Shown one piece after another: positions 49,904 to 64,000 of a DNA stretch of 64,000 nt (positions within the stretch are counted from its first letter, which is position 1; every line of letters starts with the position of its first letter). Origin of the DNA: Ceratopteris richardii (Eukaryota > Streptophyta > Polypodiopsida > Polypodiales > Pteridaceae); assembly GCA_020310875.1 (NCBI GenBank), contig CM035406.1, forward strand, positions 81,754,355 through 81,818,354. Direction: 5' to 3'. The translations under genes and the position numbers were made by a program. Below the pieces are notes generated by a model. The model was not told where the DNA came from. It made no database searches and saw only the letters and a program-made list of their open reading frames with translations.

Positions 49904-50991
49904 TGTTGGGAGTGATGGTTGGATTCACTCAAGAGATTGAGTTGAAGCTGCTAGACCTGCTTTGCTCCAGCCCTCCTTTGCTTCAGATATGCTTAGTAGA
50001 CTCCTCGAGCTTCCAAATGATACCAAAATATGCTATATGTACTTTGGAAAAGGTTTGAGTAATGATTAGATCAAAACAGGTAAGTTTGCACTTCACTAGA
50101 CTTGAAAACTTTCTATTTTGATCTTGATACCTACTCAGTCTTTCACTCAGTGTGACCAGCACACTAACAATTGATCTAATTCCTTCTGGACATATTAAAT
50201 TAGCTTAGCAAGCTACCATTTTCAAGTGGAATGAGATAAAATGATGGACTATACTCAGAGAAACATGTTTAGCAAAAATATATGTACCCCCGACTTTTTA
50301 GGAACTCTGCAGAAAAATACCAGAGACCAGTTCGATGGCGATTTCTCAAAAATAGCTGAACCAATTGACTTCAAACTTTGTATGTGTATAGAAGACTTTG
50401 AGCTGAATCCAATGTGTTTTGAATCACTTGATTTGGTTCAGTAGATCCTGAGATATGCCCTGTTGAAGTTGACAGACTTGGAGATGATAACTCAGAGAAA
50501 CCAGAGATTATGAATGTAATGATATGTATTAATTCACATTGATGTACATTCCCATTGACATGATAAACATTGTCAAATGGTACTCAGAGGTGTAGGCTAT
50601 GAAAGAGTCCTCACACACTCAAATGTTGATGCAAGGTTGCCTCGGGATCTGAGCTAAGTGGACAAGCTAACCCGCGACTTTTTTGATTGTGTCTTTTATA
50701 GAAGTTGAGTTGAGATTTGAATTTGAATTCAAATTCAAATCTCCTTCAATCACTCCTCTAAAAGTAGGGAGATATTCTCTCCAATTACACCATCCAAATT
50801 CCACGACTCTAATCAGTTAGGTGTGTATACATAATGCCAAGTCATTTAGACTTTTACAAGAAGTAAAAAATGTAATAACACATAGGCAAGTGTTCCTATG
50901 GTTCTAGCTTCACATAGTGATATCCTTCAAGGGTTCCAAGCCCATCTTCCAAAGTTCCAAGCCAAGTGTGAAGGCTTGAAATGCACCAACA
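49904..50991 (-). repeat. Array A LTR 6 (shared)
   Basis: 1,088 bp, flanked by a primer-binding site and a polypurine tract. Palindrome at 50712-50743. Confidence 0.95.
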
Positions 50992-53900
50992 GCTCCCCCT
51001 CAAGCCAAACACTTTGGCTTAAGTCTTCATCTTCTTCATCTTTAGTCTTCAATCACATCCTGCAATCCAATCATGGATTTAAATCTGCATAACTTGTTTC
51101 CATCCAATGCTTTAGTGAGTAAATCTGCACATTGCATATTAGTAGACACATAAGTCAATTGTATATCTTTGCTTAGTAACTTCTCCCTCACATAGTGGTA
51201 ATGAACCTCTATGTGTTTGGTTCTGGCATGATATACTGGATTAGCTGCAAGGTGAAGAGAGCTAGTGTTATCTCCAAATATGATTGGTGGCCTTATATAT
51301 AGGCCTAACTCTGTATATAGAAGCTTCAACCAGATAGCTTCTTGAGTGGCATTGGCAAGCCCTCTATACTCTGCTTCAGTGGATGACAATGCCACTATAG
51401 GTTGTTTCTTGGCTGACCAAGAAATAGGCTTATCTCCTGCAAAACAACTGTAACTTGATGTGCTCCTCCTATCATCCTTGCATCGTGCCCAATCTACATC
51501 TGAATAAACTTTAATGTCAATATCTGATGTATAAGGAAAGTACAAACCATGATTCTGAGTTCCCTTCAAGTACTTCAAGATCTTCTTTGCTCCCTCTAGG
51601 TGAGGTACCCTTGGTTTGTGCATGAATTGACTAAGCACACTAACTCCATATGCTATGTCAATTCTTGTCAAGGTAGCATAGTTCAAACTACCTACCATGC
51701 TTTGATATCCTGTAATGTCTTGTAATTCATCTCCTTCATGAGCACTTAGCTTTAGGTTGACCTCCATTGGAGTAGTAGATACTTTAGCATCCTGCAAACC
51801 AAACTTCTTGACCATATCCTGTACATACTTCTTTTGAGTGATATATATACCTGAGTTGGTGTAGACTAACTCAAGACCTAAGAAGTACTTCAATAATCCA
51901 AGATCATTGATCTTGAATTCCTTCATCATCTGTCCTTTGATGTGTCTAATACCATTTTCATCATTGCCTGTAATGATGATGTCATCAACATAAACACACA
52001 AGTAGATTACCTCTGTACTACTTCTCTTTATGAACAGAGAAGTATCAGCTTTACTCATCACAAATCCTTGGTCTTGGAGATAGGTTGTCAACCTGTAATT
52101 CCATGCTCTAGATGCCTGCTTCAAACCATATAGAGCCTTCTTCAATTTACAAACATAGTTTACCTTCTTGGGATCTTCATAGCCAGGTGGTTGTGACATG
52201 TAGACTTCTTCAGATATCCACCCATTCAAGAAAGCATTCTTAACATCTAATTGGTACATGTTCCAATTCTTGGGTGCAGCTACACTCACCAATATTCTGA
52301 TAGTTGGCATCTTAGCCACAGGAGAAAATGTCTCCTCATAATCAATGCCTTGGGTTTGTGCAAAACCCTTGGCTACCAACCTAGCTTTGTACCTGTTTAT
52401 TGTTCCATCTGAATTCCTCTTTAGCTTGTAGATCCATCTGGATCCTATCACCTTCATTGAGTCTTTCTTGGGTACCAAGTCCCAAGTATCACTCTCCTTG
52501 AGAGCTTCCAATTCTTCATCCATAGCTTCTTTCCATTCTGGTTTGGTGATTGCTTCTTCATAGGTACCTGGTTCTTCATTCAACAAATCCTTTGCAAGAT
52601 ATACAGAATGTTTAGTTACAAGTGATGTGTCATACCCAAATCTGATAGGCTTCTTCTTTTCTCTCTGAGATCTCCTCATTGCTTGAGTTGAGGATTCTGG
52701 TGTATCCTCTAGCTTTTTTATCTTCATCTTTCCTTTGGACTTCCATGCCTTGAATTCCTCAATGTTAATTGTATCATCATCATCTGAGCTTGATTCATCT
52801 TTCTGGATTGGTTCCTCCTTGGTGAGCTTTGGGAAATCTTCTTCCATATCATAGGGTAGACTAACCTTCCTGCATTCATTCTCATACCATGAGTCATTCT
52901 CATCAAAGATGACATCTCTGCTTACCTTGAAGCCTTTGTTTGTTGGGTTGTAGAATCTGTATCCCTTTTGGTTCAAATCATAACCAATGAAGATACACTT
53001 TTCAGCTTTAGGATCTAGCTTTCCCCTTATCTGTGAGGGAATATGCACATATGCTACACAACCAAAGATTTTGCAATGATCCAGAGAGGGTCTCTTACCA
53101 TGCCAAGCTTCATATGGTCTCATGCCATCAAGTGATTTGGATGGCAACCTGTTTATGAGATAGGTGGCAGTGGATACACTCTCTGCCCAAAGATAATTTG
53201 GCAACTTCTTTTCATTAAGCATAGACCTAGCTGTTTCTACAATGAGTCTATTCCTTCTTTCAGCTACCCCATTTTGTTCAGGTGAGTACCTTGTAGTAAT
53301 CTCCCTTTTGATGCCTCTTTCCTGCAAGAAATCTTCAAACTCAATAGAGAAGTATTCTCCTCCACCATCTGACCTTAGCCTCTTCAAGCTTCTTCCTGTT
53401 TGGTTTTCAACAAGTGCAAGATACCTCTTGAAACAATTAAACACTTCATCTTTATGCTTCATAAAGTATAAGATGGTCCATCTGATATAATCATCAATGA
53501 AGGACACATAATACCTTGAACCTGAAATGGAAGGGTCCTTGCTAGGTCCCCAAACATCTGTGTGTACCAAGTCTAGGTAGTCTTCATGCATGAAACCTTT
53601 CCTTGAATAGGGCAACCTGTGAGACTTACCAAACTGACATGCTCCACATTTGTAAATCATGTGTTGCTTGGATACATTAGGTATCCCAAGCACACATTGA
53701 TCCCTGCACATTTGTTTTAGGGTTCTTTCACCTATGTGACCTAACCTCTTGTGCCATATTTCTAACTCTGAAAGTGTTTGATCCTTGTAATTATACAAAG
53801 CAATGTTCTTGGTGTCTTCTAGCTCAAAAGTAAACAATCTACCTGATTTTTCTCCCTTGGCTATCCTTCTGAATCCATGTCTTGGGTCCTCCACATATGC

Positions 53901-55293
53901 TCCATGTTGTGTGAATCTGACCTGCAAACCTTTCTCCACAATCTGGCCAACACTCATTAGATTCTTGGTGATGGTTGGTACATAGAGTACCCTGCTCAAT
54001 AGGTTCTGGTTACCATCACATGTCTTCACATTTCCAATCTTAACAACAGAATTTTTAGTATCATCACCTGTTTGTACCTGATGTTTGCCCTTGGGTTCTT
54101 CCAAATCAGAAAGTAGTGCCACATTGCCAGCTACATGGTTAGAACATCCTTAGTCAATATAAAATAGATGATCATCATTTGTATGTGCCTTGGAGGTCAT
54201 ATTCATGATCAATAGGGAGTCATCTTGCTCCTCTGTGTAATTGTTGTAGTCCCTTCTATTTCTGAATCCACCTTGGTAGTTACCATTGTGGTTGTGGTTG
54301 TAATTGTTGTTGTATTGATTGTTGTATCCATTGTAGCCTTGGTGTTGGTTGAATCTGTCTCTCCCTTGAGAGTATCCACCTCTTGAGTAGCCTCTTCCTC
54401 TCTGATTCTTGTAGTTCTTGTAGCATTCATCTGTGGTATGATTGGACAATCCACAAATGTTGCATGGTGATGAGTTGTAGGGTCTCCCCCTACCTGACTT
54501 ACCTCCTCTGCCCCTGCCTCTTGATGATCTACCTCTCCCTGCATAATTAGCTTGGGAGGTAGAGCCTTCTTCATCCTGTTTCTTCCCTTTACCTTTATCC
54601 TTAACTTTCTTATCAGTATAGAGAGCAGAGGGGTTGTTACCTTTTGATTGATCTCCTGCCTTTGTAAACTTTGCTTCATGTGTGAATAGTTGGCCCATGA
54701 GTGTTGTGAGATCTGGGGTATGCATGTCCATATAGAGGTCCATTGCAGTGGTGAAACTTTCCCACTTATCATCTGCCTTGAGTCCATTTGTTACTTGCCT
54801 GACTATTTGCTCCTTTTCAATCTCCTCTCCAATGCTTGCTAATTGGTCTGCCACATCTTTAATCTTGGTCATATACTCTGAGACTGATTGCTTGGGCTGC
54901 TTCTTAAGGGTTGTGAATTCAATCCACAGTTGAATCTTCCTAGCCCTTGTGTTGGAAGAAAAGTATGTTGACAAGGTTTCCCAAGTCTCTTGGGAAGTCT
55001 TACAATTCCTTACATGAGGTAAAAGAAAGTCAGATATAGAGTTAAGAAGGTAAGACCTTGCCAAAGCATCTTTTGCACACCATTGGTTGAGCCTCTCATG
55101 TTCATCCTTGGTGGGTAGTCCTCTAGTTTTGAATGAGGGCAATTCCTCATCTCCTGATATGTATCCAAATAAGCTCCTTCCTTGTAGATAGGTCTTCATC
55201 CTTAGAGACCAAGCTTGGTAATTGTTCCTGTCCAATTTGTCAATGAATGAACGAAACCATCTCCCATGTTTACCTTATTTGCTCTGATACCAC
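50992..55293 (-). mobile_element. Array A unit 6 internal region
   Basis: The first unit in element sense. At several sites it keeps a state closer to element A' while units 1-5 share a derived one, so it appears to be the oldest lineage in the array. About two breaks. Same parts and order as unit 1, with Gag near 54600-55260 and the protease motif near 54150. Confidence 0.93.
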
Positions 55294-56381
55294 TGTTGGG
55301 AGTGATGGTTGGATTCACTCAAGAGATTGAGTTGAAGCTGCTACACCTGCTTTGCTCCAGCCCTCCTTTGCTTCAGATATGCTTAGTAGACTCCTTGAGC
55401 TTCCAAATGATACCAAAATATGCAATATGTACTTTGGAAAAGGTTTGAGTAATGATTAGATCAAAACAGGTAAGTTTGCACTTCACTAGACTTGAAAACT
55501 TTCTATTTTGATCTTGATACCTGCTCAGTCTTTCACTCAGTGTGACCAGCACACTAACAATTGATCTAATTCCTTCTGGACATATTAAATTAGCTTAGCA
55601 AGCTACCATTTGCAAGTGGAATGAGATAAAATGATGGACTATACTCAGAGAAACATGTTTAGCAAAAATATATGTACCCCCGACTTTTTAGGAACTCTGC
55701 AGAAAAATACCAGAGACCAGTTCGATGGCGATTTCTCAAAAATGGCTGAACCAATTGATTTCAAACTTTGTATGTGTATAGAAGACTTTAAGCTGAATCC
55801 AATGTGCTTTGAATCACTTGATTTGGTTCAGTAGATCCTGAGATATGCCCTGTTGAAGTTGACAGACTTGGAGATGATAACTCAGAGAAACCAGAGATTA
55901 TGAATGTAATGATATGTATTAATTCACAATGATGTACATTCCCATTGACATGATAAACATTGTCAAATGGTACTCAGAGGTGTAGGCTATGAAAGAGTCC
56001 TCACACACTCAAATGTTGATGCAAGGTTGCCTCGGGATCTGAGCTAAGTGGACAAGCTAACCCGCGACTTTTTTGATTGTGTCTTTTATAGAAGTTGAGT
56101 TGAGATTTGAATTTGAATTCAAATTCAAATCTCCTTCAATCACTCCTCTAAAAGTAGGGAGATATTCTCTCCAATTACACCATCCAAATTCCACGACTCT
56201 AATCAGTTAGGTGTGTATACATAATGCCAAGTCATTTAGACTTTTACAAGAAGTAAAAAATGTAATAACACATAGGCAAGTGTTCCTATGGTTCTAGATT
56301 CACATAGTGATATCCTTCAAGGGTTCCAAGCCCATCTTCCAAAGTTCCAAGCCAAGTGTGAAGGCTTGAAATGCACCAACA
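55294..56381 (-). repeat. Array A LTR 7 (outer, 5' end of the array)
   Basis: 1,088 bp. Its right flank is AGGAGCAAGAC, unique DNA rather than a polypurine tract, marking the true outer edge. It differs from LTR 1 at about 12 positions by eye. Palindrome at 56102-56133. Confidence 0.95.
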
Positions 56382-56386
56382 AGGAG
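56382..56386. repeat. Target-site duplication of array A, right copy (AGGAG)
   Basis: Matches 22948-22952. No such duplication occurs at any inner LTR. Confidence 0.88.
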
Positions 56387-58337
56387 CAAGACAAAAATGG
56401 GGGCATGCAACCACAAGAGGACGTGGACTTCTGCATGGAGATCAACAACGATGAATGTCCAACTAGCAAAAGGAAAGTCCTGAATACTGTATTAGGGCTG
56501 GTATGACTGCACCACGCTAGAAAAAGCTGGAGCACTACAGAAGGGGAAAAGGGGACGTGCATGTGGAGAGGGAGTGTGATCGTGTTAGGAGGAAGCTAGG
56601 AAGAGAGGAAGCGGCTTTTCATGAGTGCAGGCTGTTCTCGGGGCAAAAGAAGGAAAGAAGCGGACTAATTCCGCATTGAGTTTTTGTTGCCAAATGTGAC
56701 ATTTATAATGAGGCCCAATGGGAGACATTTTGCCAGAAGTATCAGTTTTGCACATTAAAATAGCGTTCAATAACTTCTACTCCTGGTGAGATGAGCACTG
56801 AACGATATCAGTGAAGCAGAAGAATTGGAAGATGGGAAATATTTCGCAGAAGATTATCTAAAATAGCGAAGATCATACGGAATGATATAAGTGATTTGAT
56901 TGCTAAATTCTCTTGAATACAAACCAAGCTGATTGTACATAAACCTGTGCGCTCGTTCTTATTACAGTAAATGCATTCTACGCTATCTATGCTATTCTTC
57001 ATAGTTTTATTTTATGATTTGCTCTCTATAAAGGATGATTTTGACACAGTGGTTCAATATCAATGCTTAAATACTCTATGATCTAATTTCAACTCTTCAC
57101 TTACGTCACTGATTCGAAGCCTGCACATAGATGCAATTACTATCACATCATACTGTTGTCTTTGGATTTGTGAATAGAATATAACAACTTTGTGCTTGGA
57201 CATAGGTTATTTTTACCTTCATATCATGAAGATTACTTTTTATTGGAATTTTCAGGTGGGAAATTAGCAAATTCCATTGCTTACGCCAATCATGCATCAA
57301 CAATGAATCTGTTTTAATTTTTTCGTGAAACGCAATGGAATAGATTTATGCAAATTATCTTTGTTTTGGAATTATGTGAGTGATTCCATAACGTATAGCT
57401 TTAGAAGCCTATCCTCTTTCCACGTGCCTGAACAAATGTTAGAATAAGGATATTTAATGGAAAACACTTTTACAACTAGTCATGGTTCTCTGTCATTTTT
57501 TTTATGATATGTCAACTCTTCGCGCAAACAGCTAATGATCTTGTCTATTGTGTTTTCTAATCAGATATGGACACATATCCGAATGGTTTTTTGTTTAGAC
57601 CAATGAGACGATAAAATTGGGTTGCCCTTAAACGATCCATTTCAGTGCTGGAAATTTTCTCCTTTATATCTATACTTCACAGACGAATAATAGTATGTGA
57701 AACTATCTAATTGCTTGCTTCAGCTCTGACTTGCTTCATCCTGTCTGTACTCTGTACTGTCTAGTATTATGCCAGGAAGGGCAATGGATAGTACTCTGTA
57801 TTCGGAGAAGTACGATGAGAGCTTAGAATCCGTTCTTGATATTCATTGGATTTAGTGCACACATAGGAGAAGATGAATCCCATTCGCTTGAAAGGGATAT
57901 AGTCATATCAGACGGAGAGAAAGTGCAGATAGAGGCATCATAGAGGTTGTAACATTTAACAGGTTATTTTCAATATTGCACCAAGAACACCACATGCCAC
58001 AATCATGAGGGTAATGGGCAATGAGCGAAACTGAGTAAAGAGCTAGAGGAACTTTCTTAAAATAATCTATAATCTGATCTATAACTGTTTTGCCTCTTTA
58101 TGTCAGCATATGTGCTTCACGGTATATAAGGTTCTATGCAAACTCATATAGATTCATATGCAAATTACTACATTATATTTGCTAGATGAGAATGCATTCA
58201 TCGTGACCTTACACATTGACACATTGTACATTCTTATAGTATGTGTTGTATTAATGAACACATTGTGTTTCCATATCTAAAATATGAAAACGATCAATAT
58301 CAGCATGGACTTTTATGAACGAATGTTTGATGTTTCT
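56387..58337. other. Unique-looking DNA right of the array; no recognised gene
   Basis: A short plus-strand open stretch (56387-56506, including NGGMQPQEDVDFCMEINNDE) directly follows the insertion site and has a more gene-like composition than its surroundings. It has no motif I recognise and no clear splice context. The rest (56600-58337) is AT-rich with short frames only, and I see no RNA gene or repeat. Confidence 0.45.
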
Positions 58338-60571
<2,234 letters not shown>

Positions 60572-60572
60572 G

Positions 60573-60584
60573 TGGTATCAGAGC
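60573..60584 (+). other. Element B2 primer-binding site (tRNA-iMet)
   Basis: TGGTATCAGAGC one base after the LTR, complementary to the initiator-Met tRNA 3' end. The match continues in the adjoining AGG. Confidence 0.92.
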
Positions 60585-60793
60585 AGGAAGTATCAAATTG
60601 AAGAAAGGAGGACCTCGACTGCTGCAGTTATAAAGAATTCAACATTTGAAGATACAAAAGGTGAAAGCTTGAAAGCAAAGCTTGAAAAGGATGCCAGAAG
60701 ATATCAAGGAAGACAAAAGGAACTTCATTCGAAGCAAAGGTAACATTATTCCTCATAAAGCTTGAAGGATTTAATACACAGGTGAAGAAAGGA

Positions 60794-63700
60794 TGGGAGA
60801 TTCTCTTCAGATAGAGAAATTGGATAGAGAGAACTATCCAGCATGGTTAATGAGGATGGAAGCTCATCTTATGAGCAAAGACTTAATAGGTTATATTATA
60901 GGTGAAGAAGAAAAGCCTTAGTTCAGAGATCCTAGTGTTCCAACTAGGGATGAATTGTCAGATTTGAAGACTTGGATGAAGAGAGATGCTCAAGCTAGGA
61001 GCATTATCTATATTAATGACTACTTGCTACCTCACTTTAGAGGTCTTGAAAGTGCAAGTAATATATGGAATGCTTTGGAGGAGCATTTCCAAAACACCAC
61101 AAAGTCAAGGAAGGCATGCTTGTGGGCAGAGCTTACCACATTCAAGAAGAAGGCCTCTCAATCTATCTCAGATTAAGTAACAAGGATGAAGGACATTGCA
61201 GATGCATTAGGAGCAGTTGATGAAGATATTGCGGAGGATAAATTGGTAAGGCAAATCCTCACAGGTTTGAGAGGTGATGCCAAATGGAAGCCATTCATTT
61301 TGTCTATTGAATTATCACTAGATGATTTTACTCCTGATTTGAATCAGTTGCTAGGACACATTCTAACCTTTGAGCAGGATGTCAAAGGTGAAAGTGATAA
61401 AAGTGTAGGTCAAGCAATGTATTCAAAGGATAAGAAGAAGAATAGCAAAGGGAAGCAACAAGCAAATGAAGATGAAGGTAAAACTAGCCAAGCAAACTTC
61501 CTAAGAGGAAGAGGAGGTGGCAAAGGTAGAGGAAGAGGCAGAAGTAATAAAGATGGAGTCAAAGCTTGTTGGATTTGTGGTAAGACAAATCACTTAGCTC
61601 ATGATTGTTGGCATAATACTCAGAATAATGGTGGATATAATCAGAACTTTAATTCAAGGGGAAGAGGTGGCAGAAATCAAAGAGGTAATTTCAGAGGTAG
61701 AGGTAGTAGAGGTTACTTTGGAAGACATGCAGGTAGAGGATTCCAAAGTCAACAATACAACAATAGCTACTATAATTATGCTTCAGACCAGAAGGAGGAT
61801 TCAACATTGATAATGAATGCAACTTGTGAAAGGCAAAGTGAAGACCAAAGAGTCTTCTACATTGACTCAGGGTGTAGCAATCACCTGAGTGGCAACATAG
61901 CTTTGATGATTGATTTGGAGAATAAGGTAACTAATCAGGTAGTTCAAATAGGTGACAATACAAAGCACAATGAGAAGTCAACTGGATCAGTAAAGGCCAA
62001 GAATGGAAGTACTCTCTTGAGTAAGGTTTTGTATGTTCCTACAATTCCAAAGAATCTGATAAGTGTAGGACAAATTGTTTGAACAAGGTTATGAAGTTAG
62101 GTTCACTAATGAAGGAGTTTTTGTGGAAGACCCTAGCAATGGGTATAAACAAATTGTTTCAGGGAAGAAAGAAGGAAGATTGTTCACATTGAAGGCTCAA
62201 GGTAACATTGGTCAGGCCTTGTTCACCTATGGAGGACATAAGATCTCTGAGTTAGATCTTTGGCACAAAAGGCTTGGACATTTCAATGAAAGACGTATCA
62301 AAGATATGGTTAACAATGGTCTCTTCTCAACAAAATGGTGTAGCAGAAAGGAGGAATAGAACTCTTGTTGAGTTTGCAAGATCCATGATGAAGGAGAAAA
62401 ATTGCCCAAATTATTTGTAAAGTTGAGGTTGTAAATACAGCCACATATTTGGTCAATAGATTACCATGTAAAGCTTTGTAGGGTATGACACCATATGAGG
62501 CATGGTGGGGTAAGAGACCTACTCTAGATCATTTCAAAGTTTTTGGATGTTTGGCATATGCATATGTGCCATCTCAATTAAGGCACAAATTGGAACCTAA
62601 AGCTGAAAAGTATGTGTTCATTGGATATGATGATAAGCAAATGGGATATAGGTTGTGGAGTCCATCCACAAAACAATTCCTTGTATCAAAGGATGTTACA
62701 CTTGATGAGCAAGGTACTTGGTATGCAGGAACAATCAATATTTATGCAAGTGATGAAGAAGTTGTGAATCAAAAGAAAGGTAAATCAAAGCTTCAGATAT
62801 TTGATGAAGAGGAGAACAATGAAGTACAAGTTGAAGTTGAAGAAGTGCAAAGGTTTGATCCAGAGTGTGATGAACCAAAAACCTCAAGGAGTGGAGAACT
62901 CAGAAGGTCATCAAGACACAAATGGCAACCTGCAAGGTATAGTTGTGCCACTTCTTTTTAGCTACCAAAGATTATGCTTATATGATAAAGGCAGATGAAG
63001 ATCCTTCTACATATGAAGAGGCAAAAGGTAAGGAAAATTGGGAGAAAGCTATGCAGGAAGAGTATGATGCATTGATGGAGAATCAGACATGGGATTTGGT
63101 TCCTAAGCCAAATAGTGAGAAGATCATTGGATGCAAATGGGTCTACAAGACAAAGAGATTTGAAGATGGAAGTGTGTCTAGGTATAAAGCTAGACTTATT
63201 GTGAAAGGGTTTGCTCAGACATATGGTATACATTATGATGAGACTTATAGTCCTGTGGCAAAGATGACAACCACCAAGACACTCATAGCCATTGCTGCAT
63301 GTAAAGGTTGGAAAAGGATTTAGAAATGAAAGGTATCCAGACCATGTATGTAAGCTCAAGAGAGCTTTGTATGGTTTGAAGCAGGCCCCAAGGGCATGGA
63401 ATTATAGACTTGTGAAGTTCTTGAAAGAACTTGGTTTCCAAGTATCTAAAGCAGATAGTAGCTTGCTTGTTAAAGCAAGTGATGATGGGTTCATTTACAT
63501 GTGCATATATGTTGATGATATAATTCTTATAGGTACAGATGAGAGAGGCATTCAAAGCCTAAAGAAGCAAATGGAGAAAGAGTTCAAGATTAGTGACTTG
63601 GGAGACTTGTCATACTTCTTGGTCATGGAGATCTCATACACTCAACATGGAGTGTATGTAGCTCAAGAAAGGTATTTGAAAAACTTGTTGGTCAAGTTTA

Positions 63701-64000
63701 AAATGGATGATTGCAGGGTAGCACCTACTCCAATGGAGGTGAATCACAAATTGAGCACATATGGAGGAGAAGAGTTCAAGGACATGAAGCTATTCAAAGT
63801 TTGGTTGGTAATTTGATCTATGCTACATTAACTAGGCCTGATTTGTCATATGCAATTGGAGTATTGTCTCAATTCATGCATTGTCCTAGGAAAGAACATT
63901 GGGTTGCAGGACAAAGATTTTTGAGGTACATTAAGGGTACACTCAAAGAAGGTTTGTATTATGGTTTTACATCAAATACAAACATCAAGATTTATAGTGA
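60794..64000 (+). mobile_element. Element B2 gag-pol region
   Basis: Gag runs from the ATG near 60794. A CCHC knuckle (CWICGKTNHLAHDC) lies near 61567-61608, with RG-rich segments on both sides. The protease motif [13 protein letters not shown] is near 61860 and the pre-integrase segment LWHKRLGHF near 62260. Integrase C-terminal sequence (GYDDKQMGYRLW) is near 62625. Reverse transcriptase runs from about 63020, with [14 protein letters not shown] near 63365 and YVDD near 63510. RNase H begins at the window edge. Several breaks, so it looks inactive. Confidence 0.88.

Larger units (their letters stand above)
22953..56381 (-). mobile_element. Array A: six-unit head-to-tail Ty1/copia multimer with seven shared LTRs
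   Basis: Seven LTRs of about 1,088 bp alternate with six internal regions of about 4,301 bp, all read on the minus strand, with LTR starts spaced 5,388-5,395 bp. Every LTR except the first directly follows, in plus coordinates, a primer-binding site; every LTR except the last is directly followed by a polypurine tract. Neighbouring units therefore share an LTR and no duplication or foreign base separates them. AGGAG duplications exist only at the outer edges. The outer LTRs differ at about 1% by eye, so the original insertion is young. Each unit has about one to three breaks, some shared by several units. Confidence 0.95.

Noticed and set aside
22953-56381. Six separate insertions of the same family side by side
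   Set aside because: No inner LTR has its own target duplication or intervening host DNA, and each inner LTR is shared by two internal regions.

Overview
The window is transposon-dominated plant nuclear DNA. Every LTR element is Ty1/copia, each visible primer-binding site matches the 3' end of plant initiator-Met tRNA (TGGTATCAGAGC), and the non-element DNA is AT-rich and full of microsatellites. No intact host gene, rRNA or tRNA gene is visible. A land plant with a large, repeat-rich genome fits; the species cannot be told from this sequence.

Layout, left to right. 1-899 holds nothing recognisable. 900-1816 is an old copia pol remnant that abuts the 5'-incomplete copia element B1 (1817-10766, + strand). 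A young element of another copia lineage, C (4806-9959, + strand), is nested in the 3' LTR of B1 and is bounded by a 5-bp duplication. 10767-12352 holds microsatellites and two tandem ~607-bp copies of a long foldback (hairpin) element. 12440-14090 holds exon-like pieces of a decayed SET-domain gene on the - strand. 14460-14729 holds two small exon-like pieces resembling a plant En/Spm-type transposase on the + strand. An unrecognised - strand open frame (14694-15076 and 21334-21774) is split by copia element A' (15077-21328, - strand, 5-bp duplication). A ~35-bp minisatellite follows at 21731-22497.

The dominant structure is 22953-56381. It is a 33.4-kb head-to-tail array of one copia family (A, - strand) made of seven LTRs alternating with six internal regions, at a spacing of 5,388-5,395 bp. 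Each inner LTR is shared by its two neighbours. The only target-site duplication (AGGAG) lies at the two outer edges of the whole array. This is best read as a single insertion that later grew by recombination between LTRs, or as insertion of a multimer. Variants shared in nested fashion between neighbouring units favour stepwise growth.

Right of the array, 56387-58337 is unrecognised single-copy-looking DNA and 58338-59540 is a large compound GATA/TA/GA/TATC microsatellite. At its edge begins B2 (59541 to beyond 64000, + strand), a second copy of family B with a 1,031-bp 5' LTR.

Families A, A' and B share Gag and Pol architecture and are related; C is a distinct lineage. All LTR elements here are treated as fossils: they are broken to varying degrees. 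Divergence figures are counts by eye and are approximate.
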